Of a DNA stretch of 64,000 bases, positions 44,521 to 56,534 are shown piece after piece (the stretch's first letter is position 1; each line of letters starts with the position of its first letter). This DNA is from Botryosphaeria dothidea (lineage: Eukaryota; Ascomycota; Dothideomycetes; Botryosphaeriales; Botryosphaeriaceae). The translations under genes and the position numbers were made by a program. The stretch is taken from positions 310,001 to 374,000 of the forward strand of contig WWBZ02000001.1 in assembly GCA_011503125.2 (NCBI GenBank). Reading direction: 5' to 3'. The notes beneath the pieces are model-generated. The model did not search any database. It saw nothing but the letters and a program-made list of their open reading frames with translations, and was not told the DNA's origin.

Positions 44521-47420
44521 GATGGACAGGAGGCGGTCTGAGTGTTGGCTGGCGGAGCAGGGCAGGCGTCTCTGGAGGGATGACGGCGGAGCTCAGGGTG
44601 GGGTAGGCCTGGATAGGAAGATCATATGTACGAGCGACACTGCGGTTGGATTGTCGGTGGCTGCCGGGGAAGTGTGACGCTGCTTGAGCAGTTGATGCAG
44701 ATCAGAATGGTTGATTGAGTCCGGACAGGCAGGCGAGTGGATGAGCGTAGCTCGCAGATCTGGGCGAGAAGAGGGCCGACAAGACGAAGACTGTCGAAAC
44801 AGGCTTCTCAAAGGGCCCGCCATGGGCGTGAAGCGGTGAAGCGTGCGTTGGGGAAGGAGGGGAATGGAGCGTAGCTTTGCACGAGCTTAACCCCTCAGCC
44901 ACACTGAGAGCTCCACCCACGAGACAGCTCATTGCGGCGGCTCAGGGCGAATCGGGGCGACTGAATTACTCGCAGTCGGGTTGAGTTGGGCCACTACGCC
45001 TTTCATTGTCTCGTGGCCTCGGAGCCCGCGAATTGTGACATATCGGAGGTGCCGTGATTAATTTTTGACGGATCGTTGCAGAAGCTAGATATCATCAGCC
45101 TGCCGCTGCGCGTGCATGTCAAAATACAAGCGGGGAGAGAAGAAGGCCAGCGACCATGGGGTCCCATAAACATCTGCACGTGGCAGTTCCAAGACGATGG
45201 GCCGGAAATTTCCCAGTCTACACGCCGCGTAGCCGAATTACCTGACGGTATGCACATGTAACGTGCCGCCCCGTTTGCGTGACGTATTGCCCTCCCACCC
45301 TGTAGCCTGGTCACACATATATCCAGTCCTTGCCCACTTCAAGCAGCGACTCTGCTTTTTCTTTGAATTTTTGTTCTTTCCATACTTCTAAATCGAAGCT
45401 CCGAACCGACCGTACAAGAAAGAGCATGTCTAGCGCCGGCACCAAAATCAGCAAGGCTGCTGCTTGAAATGTTACCGAGAAATTGACCGGAAACGAGACC
45501 GTTGAGTGGTATCCCCAACGCCCGATGAATGTCGTATATCGCCCGTATGTTTTCTTTTAGGCCTGAAAACCCTCCACAGGTCTATTCGCCAGGGCTCTGC
45601 TTTCGCGATAATTTTCCATCGTATCCAGGCCGTCGACTCAACAGTATCTACGCTACTGTGAACCACAGACCCCACTTTCCGAAGCTCTTCCAAGCGCTGA
45701 AGACGTGATATTGCAAGCAAGCAGCCAGGAGCCTTGGAGAACAGGAGACCAAGGAGGAGACGGCATAAATTCAGGAGTGAGCTGATGGCAAGAATGAAGC
45801 CAGATGTCTCAAGAACAGGCGGAGGAGTTGATATACACTGTACAGGTGTAAGCGATTGCAGGTAAATGGTTGAAAGTGATCCGAGCTGGTAGAGGTAAGG
45901 CTTGAAATACCCGATATATCGTCATATTTGTGTTTGTTGCCTGTGCTGACAATGCTTACCGGCTTGTGTGAGTCAGATGCCAATCCCGCTCCTCAGCCCC
46001 TCCTTCGATATTTGAGACAACATTCTGCTTGCCTTGCCGGACCTTGAACGCCTCTAAAGCAGCACTGGCAGGCTATTGGTGACCGACGATGACCTTCGCT
46101 CTCGACACTCCCGTAGCCACACTAGGATCGAGCGGGTGGCACGAGTGAGTGTGCCAAAGCGACAGCAACAGCGGCCATACCAAAGTTGATCTCGCTATGG
46201 GCCGACATGGTCGTAATAGTGGTTCCTTTGGTAGTGCGACGAATTCTTCAGGGACTCGGTCAGACTGCGCAGAACCCCGAGGTAGAGGCACGGCGGTGTT
46301 ATTCAACGCATTCGTGCATGGGAAGCGAGCTTATACTGTTCCAGAGTGATAGCAAAGGTGTGTTGCAGTCGAATTAGAGATGGTATCAGGGAGTAGTGCG
46401 GGCGTGGTGCCCTGGAGCGGAAGGCGTGGCTTCTCTATGGGGATCAGGGGCCAACCCGTGCGTCTCGGTTGGCATTGGAAGTTCTTGCCGCCTTCTTGGA
46501 GCGCGATCTGTCGTATGCATTATTCATCAGTTCACTGTCAATCTCCAATATTGTAGGGATGAAATCGTCGAGAGGGCATGCCCTACAGATGATGCAGTCT
46601 TTCCGGGGTGACGACGAGCAAAAGCGGGGTTCATCAAAAAGCCATCTCAAGTCGCGAAAGTGTATTGGACAGGATCCAGCAAGACCTTATAGTGTGATAT
46701 TCTCTTACTACATTCAATATCCATCATTGCATTTGACAGGTCAACGTGTGTTTCGGCAAAGCCTACAGTCATTTGCGTTGTGATTTCGACCCGCCGCGAC
46801 GCGGATGTCTGTCATTGAGTCAGCGGCCCCACCATGTCAGGGCTCTGCAGGGCGGTATCGCAGCCAGTGATTAGCGGTAACAGACTCCGAAATGCAACTT
46901 CATGGGGAGTGGAAGCATTCATCCGGATGTAAGTGTATCGTATTTCCACTAACAAAGTCGCCCGGACGAATACTTCCTCTCCCCATGGCAGTGTATATTC
47001 TTTTTCTACTCTGTTGGTAGGAATCTTACATTTAGCGCTAACCGTCGGCCGAAATACCCCGGTGTATTAACTTGATAGGGATACCGCGCGCTTGGAACAA
47101 ACTGCCAAGTGAAATACGTCATTTTGGATGCGGCACAGTGTCCTTCCGAAAAGCACTGCCTCATCGCTATCCGCTGTCAGATAGACTGCAGAAACACAGT
47201 GGCTTCCCTGTAATTGCAGAAAGCGACGCCAATAAGCTTATGAAGGTATGATCTTACGTTACACCGTGTGAAAGTCGGATGTAAGACCTGAATACGTCTT
47301 GCAGAGTGCGTAAGCTAAGGCTGAGCAGGTCGAAAGTTCTCTTGATTCTTGTGCAACCCCGCCTCTCCATCATCAACGTCCACAACACCCTCACTACTAT
47401 TCCAATCCTCAGGCCACCAA
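44521..47420. other. 2.9-kb accessory spacer
   Basis: Short frames only. None shows a domain, and I find no inverted repeats or target duplications. The interval separates the 213-aa gene from the NACHT-ankyrin remnant. Confidence 0.45.
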
Positions 47421-50359
47421 ATGGCCCTGGAAACGGTTGCAAGCGTCATTGCTGTCACTCAGGTTAGCGTGAAGATCATCGATACATGCTGGGAGTACAG
47501 AAAACTCCAGAACGCATCCAAAGAAGCAGCAAAGCTGATCAGCCACTTGGAGGGCTTGAACTGTCTTCTTCGGAACTTGATCTAGGTGCTTGAAGATGAG
47601 AGCGTGAAGTCCGGTAACCGCCTGCTGAACACCGTTGAGCTGGTAAAGACAGGACAACTCAATCATCTCACAGTATCCTTGGATCGCCTCCATGGAGATT
47701 TGCAGCCATTGCATGGTTTGTCAAAGGTGAAACACGCAATTTTGTTCCCGATGAAGCAAAAGGAGATAGAGGAGACGTTGCATGGGATCGAGAACGTGAA
47801 ATCAACAATCATCATGGCCTTGGAACTTGACTCAATGTGAGTATCCAAAAAATTGCTCATTTCCGGCTTAGTGGTCTTATGGTACAGCAGCAATTCCATA
47901 GGTGCTGTGAACGTAAACGTTGAGGCAATCAAGATAGCTCAAGAAATGGGCAGGGCGGATATGTTTCGTCCAAAGTGAACCTGCATTCAAGCGGGTCAGT
48001 GCTAATTTATTGCTCAGACCAAGAACTGAAAAGTAATTTGGAATGGCTTGCACCCCCGGATATAACTTCAAATCAATCCAGAAACCGCGAGTTGTGTCAC
48101 GAGAAGACAGGAGCGTTGTTTTTCCATGACAAATCCCTCCTCCATTGGAGGCACACGTCGGCATCTCTCCTCTGGTTACATGGCATCTGTAAGTCCCAAA
48201 ATCCAGACCGCCTGAAGGAAACAACTGATGAAAGCAGCTGGCTGTGGCAAATCCGTCCTTTGGTAATTTACGTCCCTCCAACTCACTGAGCCGACTAACG
48301 AAATTAGCTCTACCGTAATTGGGACCTTGGAATTAGAACTGAAGCATCAAGAAGCACAGGCTGTTGTGTTCTTGATGGATGTGGTGCGAAAGGATGATCG
48401 ATTGAAGAGAGAGTTGGCAGGGGTTGATATACCCAACTGCCAAGCTCTGCTCGTTAAGCGAGCTATTAGAGCTAATCTGCCAATGGTCTTGGAGATATGA
48501 GTGAACAAAGAGAACAAAGGAAGAGTCATTCCAGGCCCATGGCCTCCACTACAGTCCATGCATTCCATCAGTTCTTCTACTTCGATTTTGCCGACGAGGA
48601 AAAGCAGAGTGTCGAGGCTTTGATCAGATCATCGATAGTCCAACTCGCTTCCAAGACTCGAGGGCAATGCCAGCAACTAAAGGAGTTGTTCAAGAGTCGC
48701 CGGCCTGGTCAGGGTCTTCCCCAGACGAAAGTTCTTTTGTCCGTCCTCATCGAGCAAGTCCAGCAGTTTGAGGACGTCTATCTGATCATTGACGCTCTCG
48801 ATGAAAGCAAAAACTTGAAGCAGCTGCTAGATACCCTCGAGATCATCAGCAAATGGTCAGCTTCGAACCTTCACATAATGGTATCGTCCAGGGACACGCA
48901 TGCAGTGAAGAGGACAATGAGTCGAATTTCAGCCAGTGAACTGGCGATTGGCACCAGCCTGGTGAGCCAAGACATTGCAACTTACGTAGAAGACGAGATT
49001 TGTAGCGATGAGCTACTTTCTCTTTGGAGCCCTGAAATCCGTACCAAGATCCAAGACCGGATTCAGCAGAAAGCACAAGGAATGTCAGTAATCAGGCCAA
49101 TCTATCTACACTGGCTTCCCCAATCCTCTGGCAGGTTCCGTCTAGCTGCATGTCAGCTTGATTTCCTTCGGACTTGTAGGACTCCGCGACTCCTCTGGGA
49201 ACGACTAGCATCACTGCCGCCGTCATTAGAAGACGTGTACGAACGAATCTTGTTGGCCGTTACCCCTTATGAACGAGAAAGCTCACTGAGGACTCTTGAG
49301 TGGGTTGCATTTGCTGCTCGACCTGTTAGAATAAATGAGCTTACCGAAGCACTGGCCGTAGACCTTCAGGATTTCAGAGGGTACAATTCTGACAACAAAG
49401 ACATGTCACCACATACCGCCCCAATATTGGCTTCCCCACTCATCACAACCTCGGAGGCAACCGTTTATGGAGTGAAAGCCCTCCCAAGTTATTACTTGGA
49501 TGCAATAACTGTCATGAACAAAGCTCCTTCCGATGTAGTCCGTCTCTCCCATGCATCCGTCAAGGATTACCTTCTTTCAGTCAACGTTAGACAAGACAAA
49601 GCAGCCTTCTATGCTTTGAATATGGCTCTAGCGAATCAGAACATTGTAGAGACGTGCCTACTCTACCTCATGGCACCGGCAATCCACGATGGCGCTTTGA
49701 CGTTGTATCAACAAGGAAGAAGGCTCGAGAAGTGGCCTTTGTTGTTATACGCTGCTCACTTCTGGCTGCATCATATAAACGCAAACGAAAAGCTGGAAGA
49801 TCGGACATGGCAATTGATGCAGAGTTTCTTCGCCACGAGGGAGCTCCCCAAGTGTGGCAATTTTGGACTGTGGGCAAAGACCTTGACTCCGGTGACACCG
49901 TTCGAGTTCATCGGTCACACATCAACATTGTACTATGCTGCATCTTTCGGTATGGCCCCGGTCGTACGCAACCTGCTGAAATTTTCCCCAGAGGACCTCC
50001 ATCGTCTCGGATGTAGATACAAGTCAACACCACTTCAATCCGCGGCATTCCGTGGTCATTATTCTGTCGTAAAGCTGCTGTTGGACGCAGGATCCGACTT
50101 CCGTACTGCCTCATATCCATCAAACGGAACCCCATTGGTCTGGGCTCTGCGTCGGTACAAGTGGGATGTGGCCACAATGTTGCTACAGTATGGCGCAACT
50201 CGGTCGGATGTGGAGTACGTCGTCCTCAAGACCAACATCGGCGGCCCTGATGATGACTGGCCGGATATTCTTACCGAGTACTGGTACAAGAAGACGATCA
50301 TATATAAGTTGCGCACGCGTAAGAGAAGGAATGACAAGATCCAGAAAACTGGAGATTAG
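47421..50359 (+). pseudogene. NACHT-ankyrin (fungal NLR-like) gene, probably broken
   Basis: ATG 47421 opens MALETVASVIAVTQVSVKII, the N-terminal helical domain usual in fungal NACHT proteins. After 54 codons an in-frame TAG (47583-47585) interrupts it, and the same domain continues directly in the same frame. Likely later exons begin at 47888, about 47992 and 48238. Walker A (GISGCGKS) is split by the intron 48189-48237. A further exon at 48308 runs into a disruption at about 48366-48571. The long frame then gives FFYFDFADEEKQSVEALIRS, Walker B VYLIIDALDES, and a winged-helix-like region. The C-terminus has at least two ankyrin repeats (STPLQSAAFRGHYSVVKLLL and neighbours). The intron at 49084-49134 is in frame (51 nt). 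Such proteins act in heterokaryon incompatibility and non-self sensing; this copy appears inactivated by the stop. Confidence 0.75.
48368..48576 (+). repeat. 203-bp interruption flanked by a 6-bp direct repeat
   Basis: The hexamer gttctt occurs at 48368-48373 and 48571-48576. The two ends meet exactly inside the conserved block that precedes YFDF in NACHT proteins, so the sequence between looks inserted. A GT-AG intron (48366-48571) with a poor GTGTTC donor is the competing reading. No element family recognised. Confidence 0.4.
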
Positions 50360-50605
50360 TTTCTTTGTTCCCCTTAGCGGTAGCACACCAGGCTTGAAAT
50401 TATTGATCGGACACCTGGAGAGTACTATTTACATGACAAGGCTGCGAAGTGAGCATTCAGAGATATTGATAGTAATGGCGCGGTAATGCCCCCATATACT
50501 CCCAAGATCAACTTCATGCCAACAATCAATGACCTTCACACGCAATCCGCTGTCTCCAAGAATCGGCATCAAAAGGGCAAACTGAACCATTCAAGAAGTG
50601 CCATA

Positions 50606-51760
50606 TCATACGGGAACAACAGGTGTAGTGGCACCGCAGGCAAAAATGTGCAGCGAGTTTCCAATGAGAGCGTCACTGTATGAGATGTGCGCACGATTGA
50701 TTGGGTTGTCTCCTGGAGCCTCCCCGTTGTTGCAATTCTGCTCACGAAAGTCAGCACCCAGAACAATCAATTATGCCGCCATTCATCAGTCGTGCATCAT
50801 TTTACACGCTATTTTAGCAGTGTTTCTCTAGAGAATACTCACAGCCGGTTCATTTCCCTCACACCGCAACACCGTCTCCAGCGTGTTACTTGTGTTACTG
50901 CTCTGCCAATACTCGGTCCCGTGATGCTGAAAGCCCAGCAGCGTAGGGGGTATTTGCGGAACACCGTCGTTCGAGTGAGTGACACGGAAATATTCCTCGG
51001 GGGAGATCAGCCCGTTGATGTAGTCCGTGAACGCCGCGTTGCCGTTGCGTGGCTCGCCGTATGTGTACACGGTTGGCTGGATACCCTGGCTTGCGAAGGA
51101 GGATGCAGCGATGGAGGCAATTGCCGCACCGAGGGAGTGTCCGGTGATGATGAAAGACGGGCTGCCGTTGGTCATTTCTTTCTTGACGGCGGCAATGGCG
51201 GCGGAAGAGACAGCGTTGTAGGAAGCCTGGAAGCCTTGGTGGACCTGTACAGCAACATCGATTAGTATATCTTTGGAATAACGACGACACGGAGAGTGGA
51301 TACTACGACGCAGTGTATGATATGCTGCTAATTGGGACTACCAAGGGCTCTTACCAAGCAGCCAGAGCAACTCGTTCCTGCCGCAGAGAGCGCCACGGGG
51401 AGGAAAGTAAGATCCGTTCCGAAGTCTGCTGGAGTTGATGTACCCCTGAAGGACAATACAAGCTCGTTCGTAGATGATTGGCGAAACAGAGTTCCTTGGG
51501 TATCGGTGGCTGCGTCGTTGAAGTACTGAATGACCTGTGATCCCCCTGGGGGCGTAGCACATTCATCTGCGTACGCTGCAGCCGCAAAGGCCTGGTACTG
51601 GTTGAGCCTATCGAACACCTCTTGGGATACTTGGTTTCATGTCAGAAACTCGGTAGTTCTGTGCTGGAAAGGGGGCATAGAGCGACTCACCCGGAGATTG
51701 TGCTGCCACCTTTATGCTCAACCCGAACAGCGATGACAGAAGTGCTAGTGAGCAACGCAT
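50606..51760 (-). CDS. secreted class-3 lipase/feruloyl-esterase-like enzyme, 292 aa, 4 exons
   Basis: Exons 51760-51691, 51629-51355, 51244-50843 and 50737-50606 close in frame. The N-terminus MRCSLALLSSLFGLSIKVAA is a signal peptide, so the enzyme is secreted. The alpha/beta hydrolase core has VLSFRGTS (oxyanion region), the nucleophile elbow ITGHSLGAAIAS (Ser near residue 152), the Asp in VTHSNDGVPQIPP and the His in HHGTEYW near the C-terminus, so the triad is complete. Cys pairs (DECATPPGG, SCSGC, CEGNEPANC, FACGATT) suggest disulfides. Fungal class-3 members hydrolyse triacylglycerols or feruloyl esters; the sequence does not decide between them. The gene is head to head with the HsbA-type gene. 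Confidence 0.9.
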
Positions 51761-52363
51761 TTTGGTTGTTTGCAGAATCTGTGTGTTATTTGAGAATTGG
51801 AGAGCTGAAATCTCGGAATGAGAATGTAGAACTTAAGCTGGCGACTCCTTTCGCTTCAACTTATTGGTATAAGTTCGTACACATGCTTCCCCGGCAAACA
51901 AAACAGATGAGTTATGCCGCGGCACTTCTGTAGCTTGAAGAAATTATTGAAGGGGTGGGGCCAAGGTATAGCAGGATAGTAAATGTGGTTAGGCGGACCG
52001 TTACCCCACAACCCTAAATTCAAGGCTATTTGAGGTCTCAACGTTTCATTCGCCAAACGCTGAACTCTAGTGTCACATTTGTAGAAACAATCTGCAGCTC
52101 CAAATAAGTCCTCTCAAGGCTCAATAATTCTTTGAAGATCCTGGGGACTGGGCCGAGGCACTGCAGCCACCATGTGCGGACTGTCCGACGAACTGGCCGA
52201 CACATGTTTTGTGCCAGGCAGGCCGCTCGTGCCCGTCTACCCGCATCTCAAAAACATGTTAACTGCATGCCTTTCTCTCATCATCTGCCGAGATATTCCT
52301 TGAACACTCACCACCCGGTGCCCAAGAAACATTGAACACGACGAGCTTTTCTTCTTTCCAACC
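51761..52363. promoter_or_regulatory. shared divergent promoter of lipase and HsbA-type genes, 603 bp
   Basis: The interval separates the start codons of two genes for secreted proteins that point away from each other. No specific site is assigned. Confidence 0.4.
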
Positions 52364-52972
52364 ATGCACTTCTCAACCCTCAACCCCCTCCTCAGTCCTC
52401 TCCTTCTCCTCCTCACCACCCCGGCCCTTTCCCAAGACTACAACACCGTCCTCACCGACATATCCGCCATCAAATCCAACACCAGCGCCCTCTCCATGGC
52501 CGTCACGACCGTGACCCCCGGCATCCTCGGCCTGCCCTCCGCGCTGCAGGTCCAAGTCGACGCGGTCACGCTCTCCAAGACCATCTCGCACGGCGCGTCC
52601 GACGCGAGCGCGTCCCCGCCCTTCGGCGGCGCGGGCAGCCTCGCCGTCGGGCTCGCGCTGGTCGACCTGCAGGGGACGGTGCGCGACGCGCTGGCCAACA
52701 CGGCGTCCAAGAATGCGAGCTTCGGTGGCCTGGGCCCGGTCGTGCTGGCGAGCCTGTACGCGCTCAAGGACGAGACGACGGGCTTCTCGGACGCGGTGGT
52801 GGCGAAGCTGGATAGCTTCGAGGCCGCGCTGGCGCCGGGGATCGTGAGCGCGATCGAGGGGTATTTCAACGAGGCGATCCTGGCGTATGGGGGACAGGGT
52901 AGGTTTGCAATCTTCAGCGCATTGTGTTTCCCGATGGGCTTTTGCTGACTTCTGTGATTCGCAGCGACTTGA
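52364..52972 (+). CDS. HsbA/galactomannoprotein-type secreted surface protein, 180 aa
   Basis: Exon 1 (52364-52898) splices across a 66-nt intron to an 8-nt terminal exon (52965-52972) ending GQAT-stop. Without the intron the frame would add about 16 unrelated residues. The signal peptide (SPLLLLLTTPALS) precedes an all-helical domain beginning DYNTVLTDISAIKSNTSALS, the start typical of hydrophobic-surface-binding protein A and Mp1p-like galactomannoproteins. It lacks cysteines. In Aspergillus oryzae, HsbA coats hydrophobic surfaces and recruits a polyesterase. Third positions are strongly G/C-biased. There is no C-terminal anchor, so secretion is expected. Confidence 0.88.
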
Positions 52973-54562
52973 GCGGTGGGAGAAGGGCCATCGGCCTCGT
53001 TCGAGCGGGGGGATTCGCTGGCGGGAGCAATTGTCTGGTGATGGTTCGAGCGCAGTCGTCGGGCTTGCGGCTGGAGGACCGCAGCTGGAGTGACTGGCTT
53101 GTTAGACTGCATGCTCCATGCTAAACGGCTTACCTTCATCACCTCCCCTAACCAATTGAGTCCTGGTCCTAATCAGAACTGCGGCCGTGTCTGAAGCGTT
53201 GCCCGCTGTCGTGTAATCTTCCCTCCCTGCAAAATGGCCCAGAAGGGTATTTTGAACCGATGCACCGTGCCATTTTGGACATTTTGGTCTTAGTGACCTT
53301 TCCCCCTATATATCGGTAGAGCAGCGCTGCGTGAAGCCTCTTGACTAGATGAAGCCTAAGTCGCGATGGTGATGGTCCTGCGATCATGGTATGCAGGAAA
53401 ATCATGGGAATCTCGTGATTGCTCACAAGAGCCTCGGGTGTTCGTCCTGCGAGCTGAAGAAGCTCGTCTAAATTTTGAGACGCCACCGCCGATTCAGGAT
53501 GCCGCTAGAGGCTGATGATCGTCTCATCCCAAACTCTTGAGGCTGATGTCGGAGCAGCCGTGCGCTGCCGCCCCTGGTTCATGCCGTCGCGGTAGGGGAA
53601 ACGTCTCCTGGTTGCGCATTCTTGGGCCAGCGACCTTGGGGAGATTTTGTGCGAGTGCGCATGCTCAAAGGCATCCGTTGATGTGCCTCGCTCTTAATAT
53701 CCTTCAGGTCTTTATATGGCCTGCATTAAAAGTAGCGCACTGGCAAAGCTTGCTGCGGCCAAAGTATTCTGGAACAGGCTGGCCTGCGGTGGAACCTGTG
53801 TAACGGCTGACGCGGAAGACAACCAAGGTATCGAAGCGTCCAGAGTAGGCGGAGGCGGAGTAGGGCTCCGTCAGTTGATGTGGATCTTGTTAGAGTATGG
53901 GCATCAAGCGTAGCGGATTTAGGTTGCTTTTTGACAGAACGCCGAGCCCTACTGAAGTGGTCTGAAGATCTCGTGATCGCGGTGGTTCGAGGAGGCACAC
54001 CACGCGAGGACGCGGGCTCGCCGGCTGAAAGTTTTGTGGGAAAACGGCTTTGTTTGGCTGCTAAGCGATGGATTTCGACGGAGGCGTTGGATTCTCGGGT
54101 TGATGGTGTGGGCAATGGGTGGTGTAAATGGAAAAGCGCGAGGTGCTGCAGGAACATGCTGTGGGGAACCCGGAGTGACCCGACGATGAGGATACCCCTG
54201 CTCCCGGTTCAGCCCTACGATGCCTGCTGCGGAGAGACGAGATAGAAAGCCACAATGCAATTGCACCAAGTAATTGCTCAATTGAGGACTCGTCACATCT
54301 GCAGGCAGGATCGCCTTCTAGAGCCCTCTAAATAGACCCAGGAAAGTCCCGGGCCGGAGCGGTGGGCAATGCTCAGTTTATTCCCGAGCACCTGCCAGTG
54401 TCCTCACGCCACGCTAAGTCAGCATCCTGGCATCTGGGGTGATCTTGTGGCTTGTGATTCGCTTCGCCACAAACGGCAGTTTTGATTTAACGGACGATGG
54501 AGTGAAATACACTATGAGTCTCGCTAAGTCTACTGTTATCGTTGAGATCATTCGAACCGACA
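52973..54562. other. 1.6-kb spacer
   Basis: A 105-codon minus-strand frame (53169-53486) starts with GTG and reads LDELLQLAGRTPEALVSNHE, which is somewhat protein-like, but no ATG, splice partner or domain is apparent. Nothing else is supported. Confidence 0.45.
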
Positions 54563-55717
54563 ATGGACTGGAATTTCATCTTCAACATTGAGGATGGCCA
54601 GTGGCACCCCGAGAACTGGCCAACCACCTCCGACCCCGACGCCACAGTCAACCACACCTACTTCTTCGAAGGCGATCCCAGTTGGGCTGACAACTGGCCT
54701 ACCGACCAGCAGCACGCCGAGATCCCCACACCCGCACCTCCTGATCCGCACCCAAATGCTGGGGAGTCCCTACATCTTGTATCTCCGCTCCCTCGATCCA
54801 GCCCCCATCTCAACACCACTAAAATACCTACACAGAACCCCCAAGAAATCTCCGAGCCGTCCCCCACCGCTCTCAATCCGCCCTCTCAACGCTCCCAATC
54901 CAAATCTCCACTCCGAGACCCCTCAGCCTCCCCGCACGACGAAGGCTCCCCCAAGAAAAAGCGAAAGCACCACCGCAAAACGAAAGTCTCCCCCAAAGAG
55001 AAGCGGCCGCGCAGGAAACCCGCGAAAGCTGAATCCTCCGCCTCCTCCTCTCAGCAACAACAACAGCAGCAGCACCACTCCCAGCCAACCCACTACACCC
55101 GCTCCGCCCTCCCACCCCTCCAAACCACCGCCTCCACCAGCCCCAGCTTCTCCAACCCCACCACCGCCGCCACGACGGCCACGACGACAACGCCAACCAC
55201 CGCCACCAACCCGATCGAAATCACCATCGACTCGCCGACCGGCCGCGTGCCGCACAAGGCCGTCGAGAAGAAGTACCGCGACGGCATCAAGCAGATGTTC
55301 CGCCGCCTGCGCCTGGCGCTGCCCGGCGGCGGCGGCATCTCCGACCCGACCAGCCCGGAGCTGACGGTGCAGGACGGCCGGTCGTCGTCGCCGCCGAACA
55401 TGACCAAGGCCGGCGTCATCGGGCGCGCCATCGAGTACATCCAGCAGCTCGAGGGCGAAAAGGCCGAGGCGCAGCGCAACTACGAAGCGGCGGTGCGGGA
55501 GAACGAGGGGTTGAAGAGGAGGGTGGCGGAGCTGGAACAGGGGGAGCATGGAGGAGGAGGAGGAGGAGGAGGAGGAGGAGGAGGAGGAGGAGGAGGAGGA
55601 GGAGGAGGACGGCAGCAAGGGCAGCAGGATTTCCATGGTACGGGCGGCGGCGTTTTTTCTGGAAGTTTCGGTGCGCAGGGAGGGAGTTCTTCGGGGCAGG
55701 GGTTCGGGATGTTTTGA
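54563..55717 (+). CDS. bHLH transcription factor, SREBP-like class, 384 aa
   Basis: Single exon from the first ATG (MDWNFIFNIEDG). The N-terminal 230 residues are acidic, then Pro/Ser/Thr/Gln-rich with a basic KKKRKHHRKTK patch that may be a nuclear signal. The bHLH (about 230-300) starts HKAVEKKYRDGIKQMFRRLR, with loop residues SPELTVQDGRSS, helix 2 MTKAGVIGRAIEYIQQLE and a short zipper-like extension. The basic region has Tyr in KKYR, where most bHLH proteins have Arg; this Tyr marks the SREBP group, which reads E-box and SRE sites. No membrane segments follow, so it is not a full SREBP; fungal Hms1-like factors are similar. A run of about 20 Gly comes from a GGA repeat. Confidence 0.85.
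   Translation: MDWNFIFNIEDGQWHPENWPTTSDPDATVNHTYFFEGDPSWADNWPTDQQHAEIPTPAPPDPHPNAGESLHLVSPLPRSSPHLNTTKIPTQNPQEISEPSPTALNPPSQRSQSKSPLRDPSASPHDEGSPKKKRKHHRKTKVSPKEKRPRRKPAKAESSASSSQQQQQQQHHSQPTHYTRSALPPLQTTASTSPSFSNPTTAATTATTTTPTTATNPIEITIDSPTGRVPHKAVEKKYRDGIKQMFRRLRLALPGGGGISDPTSPELTVQDGRSSSPPNMTKAGVIGRAIEYIQQLEGEKAEAQRNYEAAVRENEGLKRRVAELEQGEHGGGGGGGGGGGGGGGGGGGGRQQGQQDFHGTGGGVFSGSFGAQGGSSSGQGFGMF
55551..55610 (+). repeat. GGA triplet repeat (poly-Gly)
   Basis: About 20 uninterrupted gga triplets near the 3' end of the bHLH gene encode poly-Gly. The purine/pyrimidine asymmetry of the tract could favour triplex formation and length change. Confidence 0.9.
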
Positions 55718-56534
55718 AAGAGGCGTTTGAAATGTGTTTTTTTTGTGGCGCTTGGCAACTGTCACTTCCGCCCCGTTTCCGCCCAAAAAGCGTAGAGTAT
55801 CTTTTAGAGAGTATACCATAGAAAACGCGAATTGATTCTCTGTCTTGATGAGAAATCTCTCCATCCTGAGGATTGGCCGTGGCTTCGGCCTCTTGCTGAG
55901 CTATATTCCAGGGGATTGATAACAGACTATTATAGGGCAAAGAAATATAGTTCCTTAGTTCCTGCATGCTGTCGATAACCGAGTTTTATGCATGCAAGAT
56001 CTGTGATCTGAGGGTACAAAGTGTGGATCTGCGAAGTAAGACAAAGTCTCAGATGCAGACGTTTGTGGTGTTTGAGGTTGCACGAATATGGTGAATGGGT
56101 TGCTCGGAATCTGCTGACTTGGCTGAATGAGTTGTTTGTGTTGAAACTAGGGAGACTGTGGTGTATATTAGCAGAGCATACATAATAATTGGACGAATTA
56201 TGAGGTTCTTCTGTCTCGGGTGACTCGGGATACAATGCAGCTCTCCACTTAGTATATGTGATGATATCATGGAGAAATACACAGGCCTCTGGATACTGTA
56301 GAGCTGATCCGGGTGCCATAATGGCCAGCCCTTATCATGATGCGTAGGTCAGCAAATGTAGTGAAGCCTTAATCACTTGCCATGTTCTACATCTCTGTTC
56401 CTGATAATTGACCAATGAGGGAATTCTGAGGTAGGCAAAAATATCCGACGGTCTCGAGGTCTGATTGCAATTCAAGCAGAGAAGGAAGAGAAGGAATTGT
56501 CATGTAAACAGAAGCCTGCATTTCTCTAATAATT
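55718..56534. other. intergenic between convergent genes
   Basis: 3' regions of the bHLH gene (+) and the NDUFA8-like gene (-). No gene is supported; the 129-codon minus frame lacks domain features. Confidence 0.55.

Noticed and set aside
54923..55864. 313-codon minus-strand frame with poly-Ser over the GGA repeat
   Set aside because: Antisense of the bHLH gene and its repeat.
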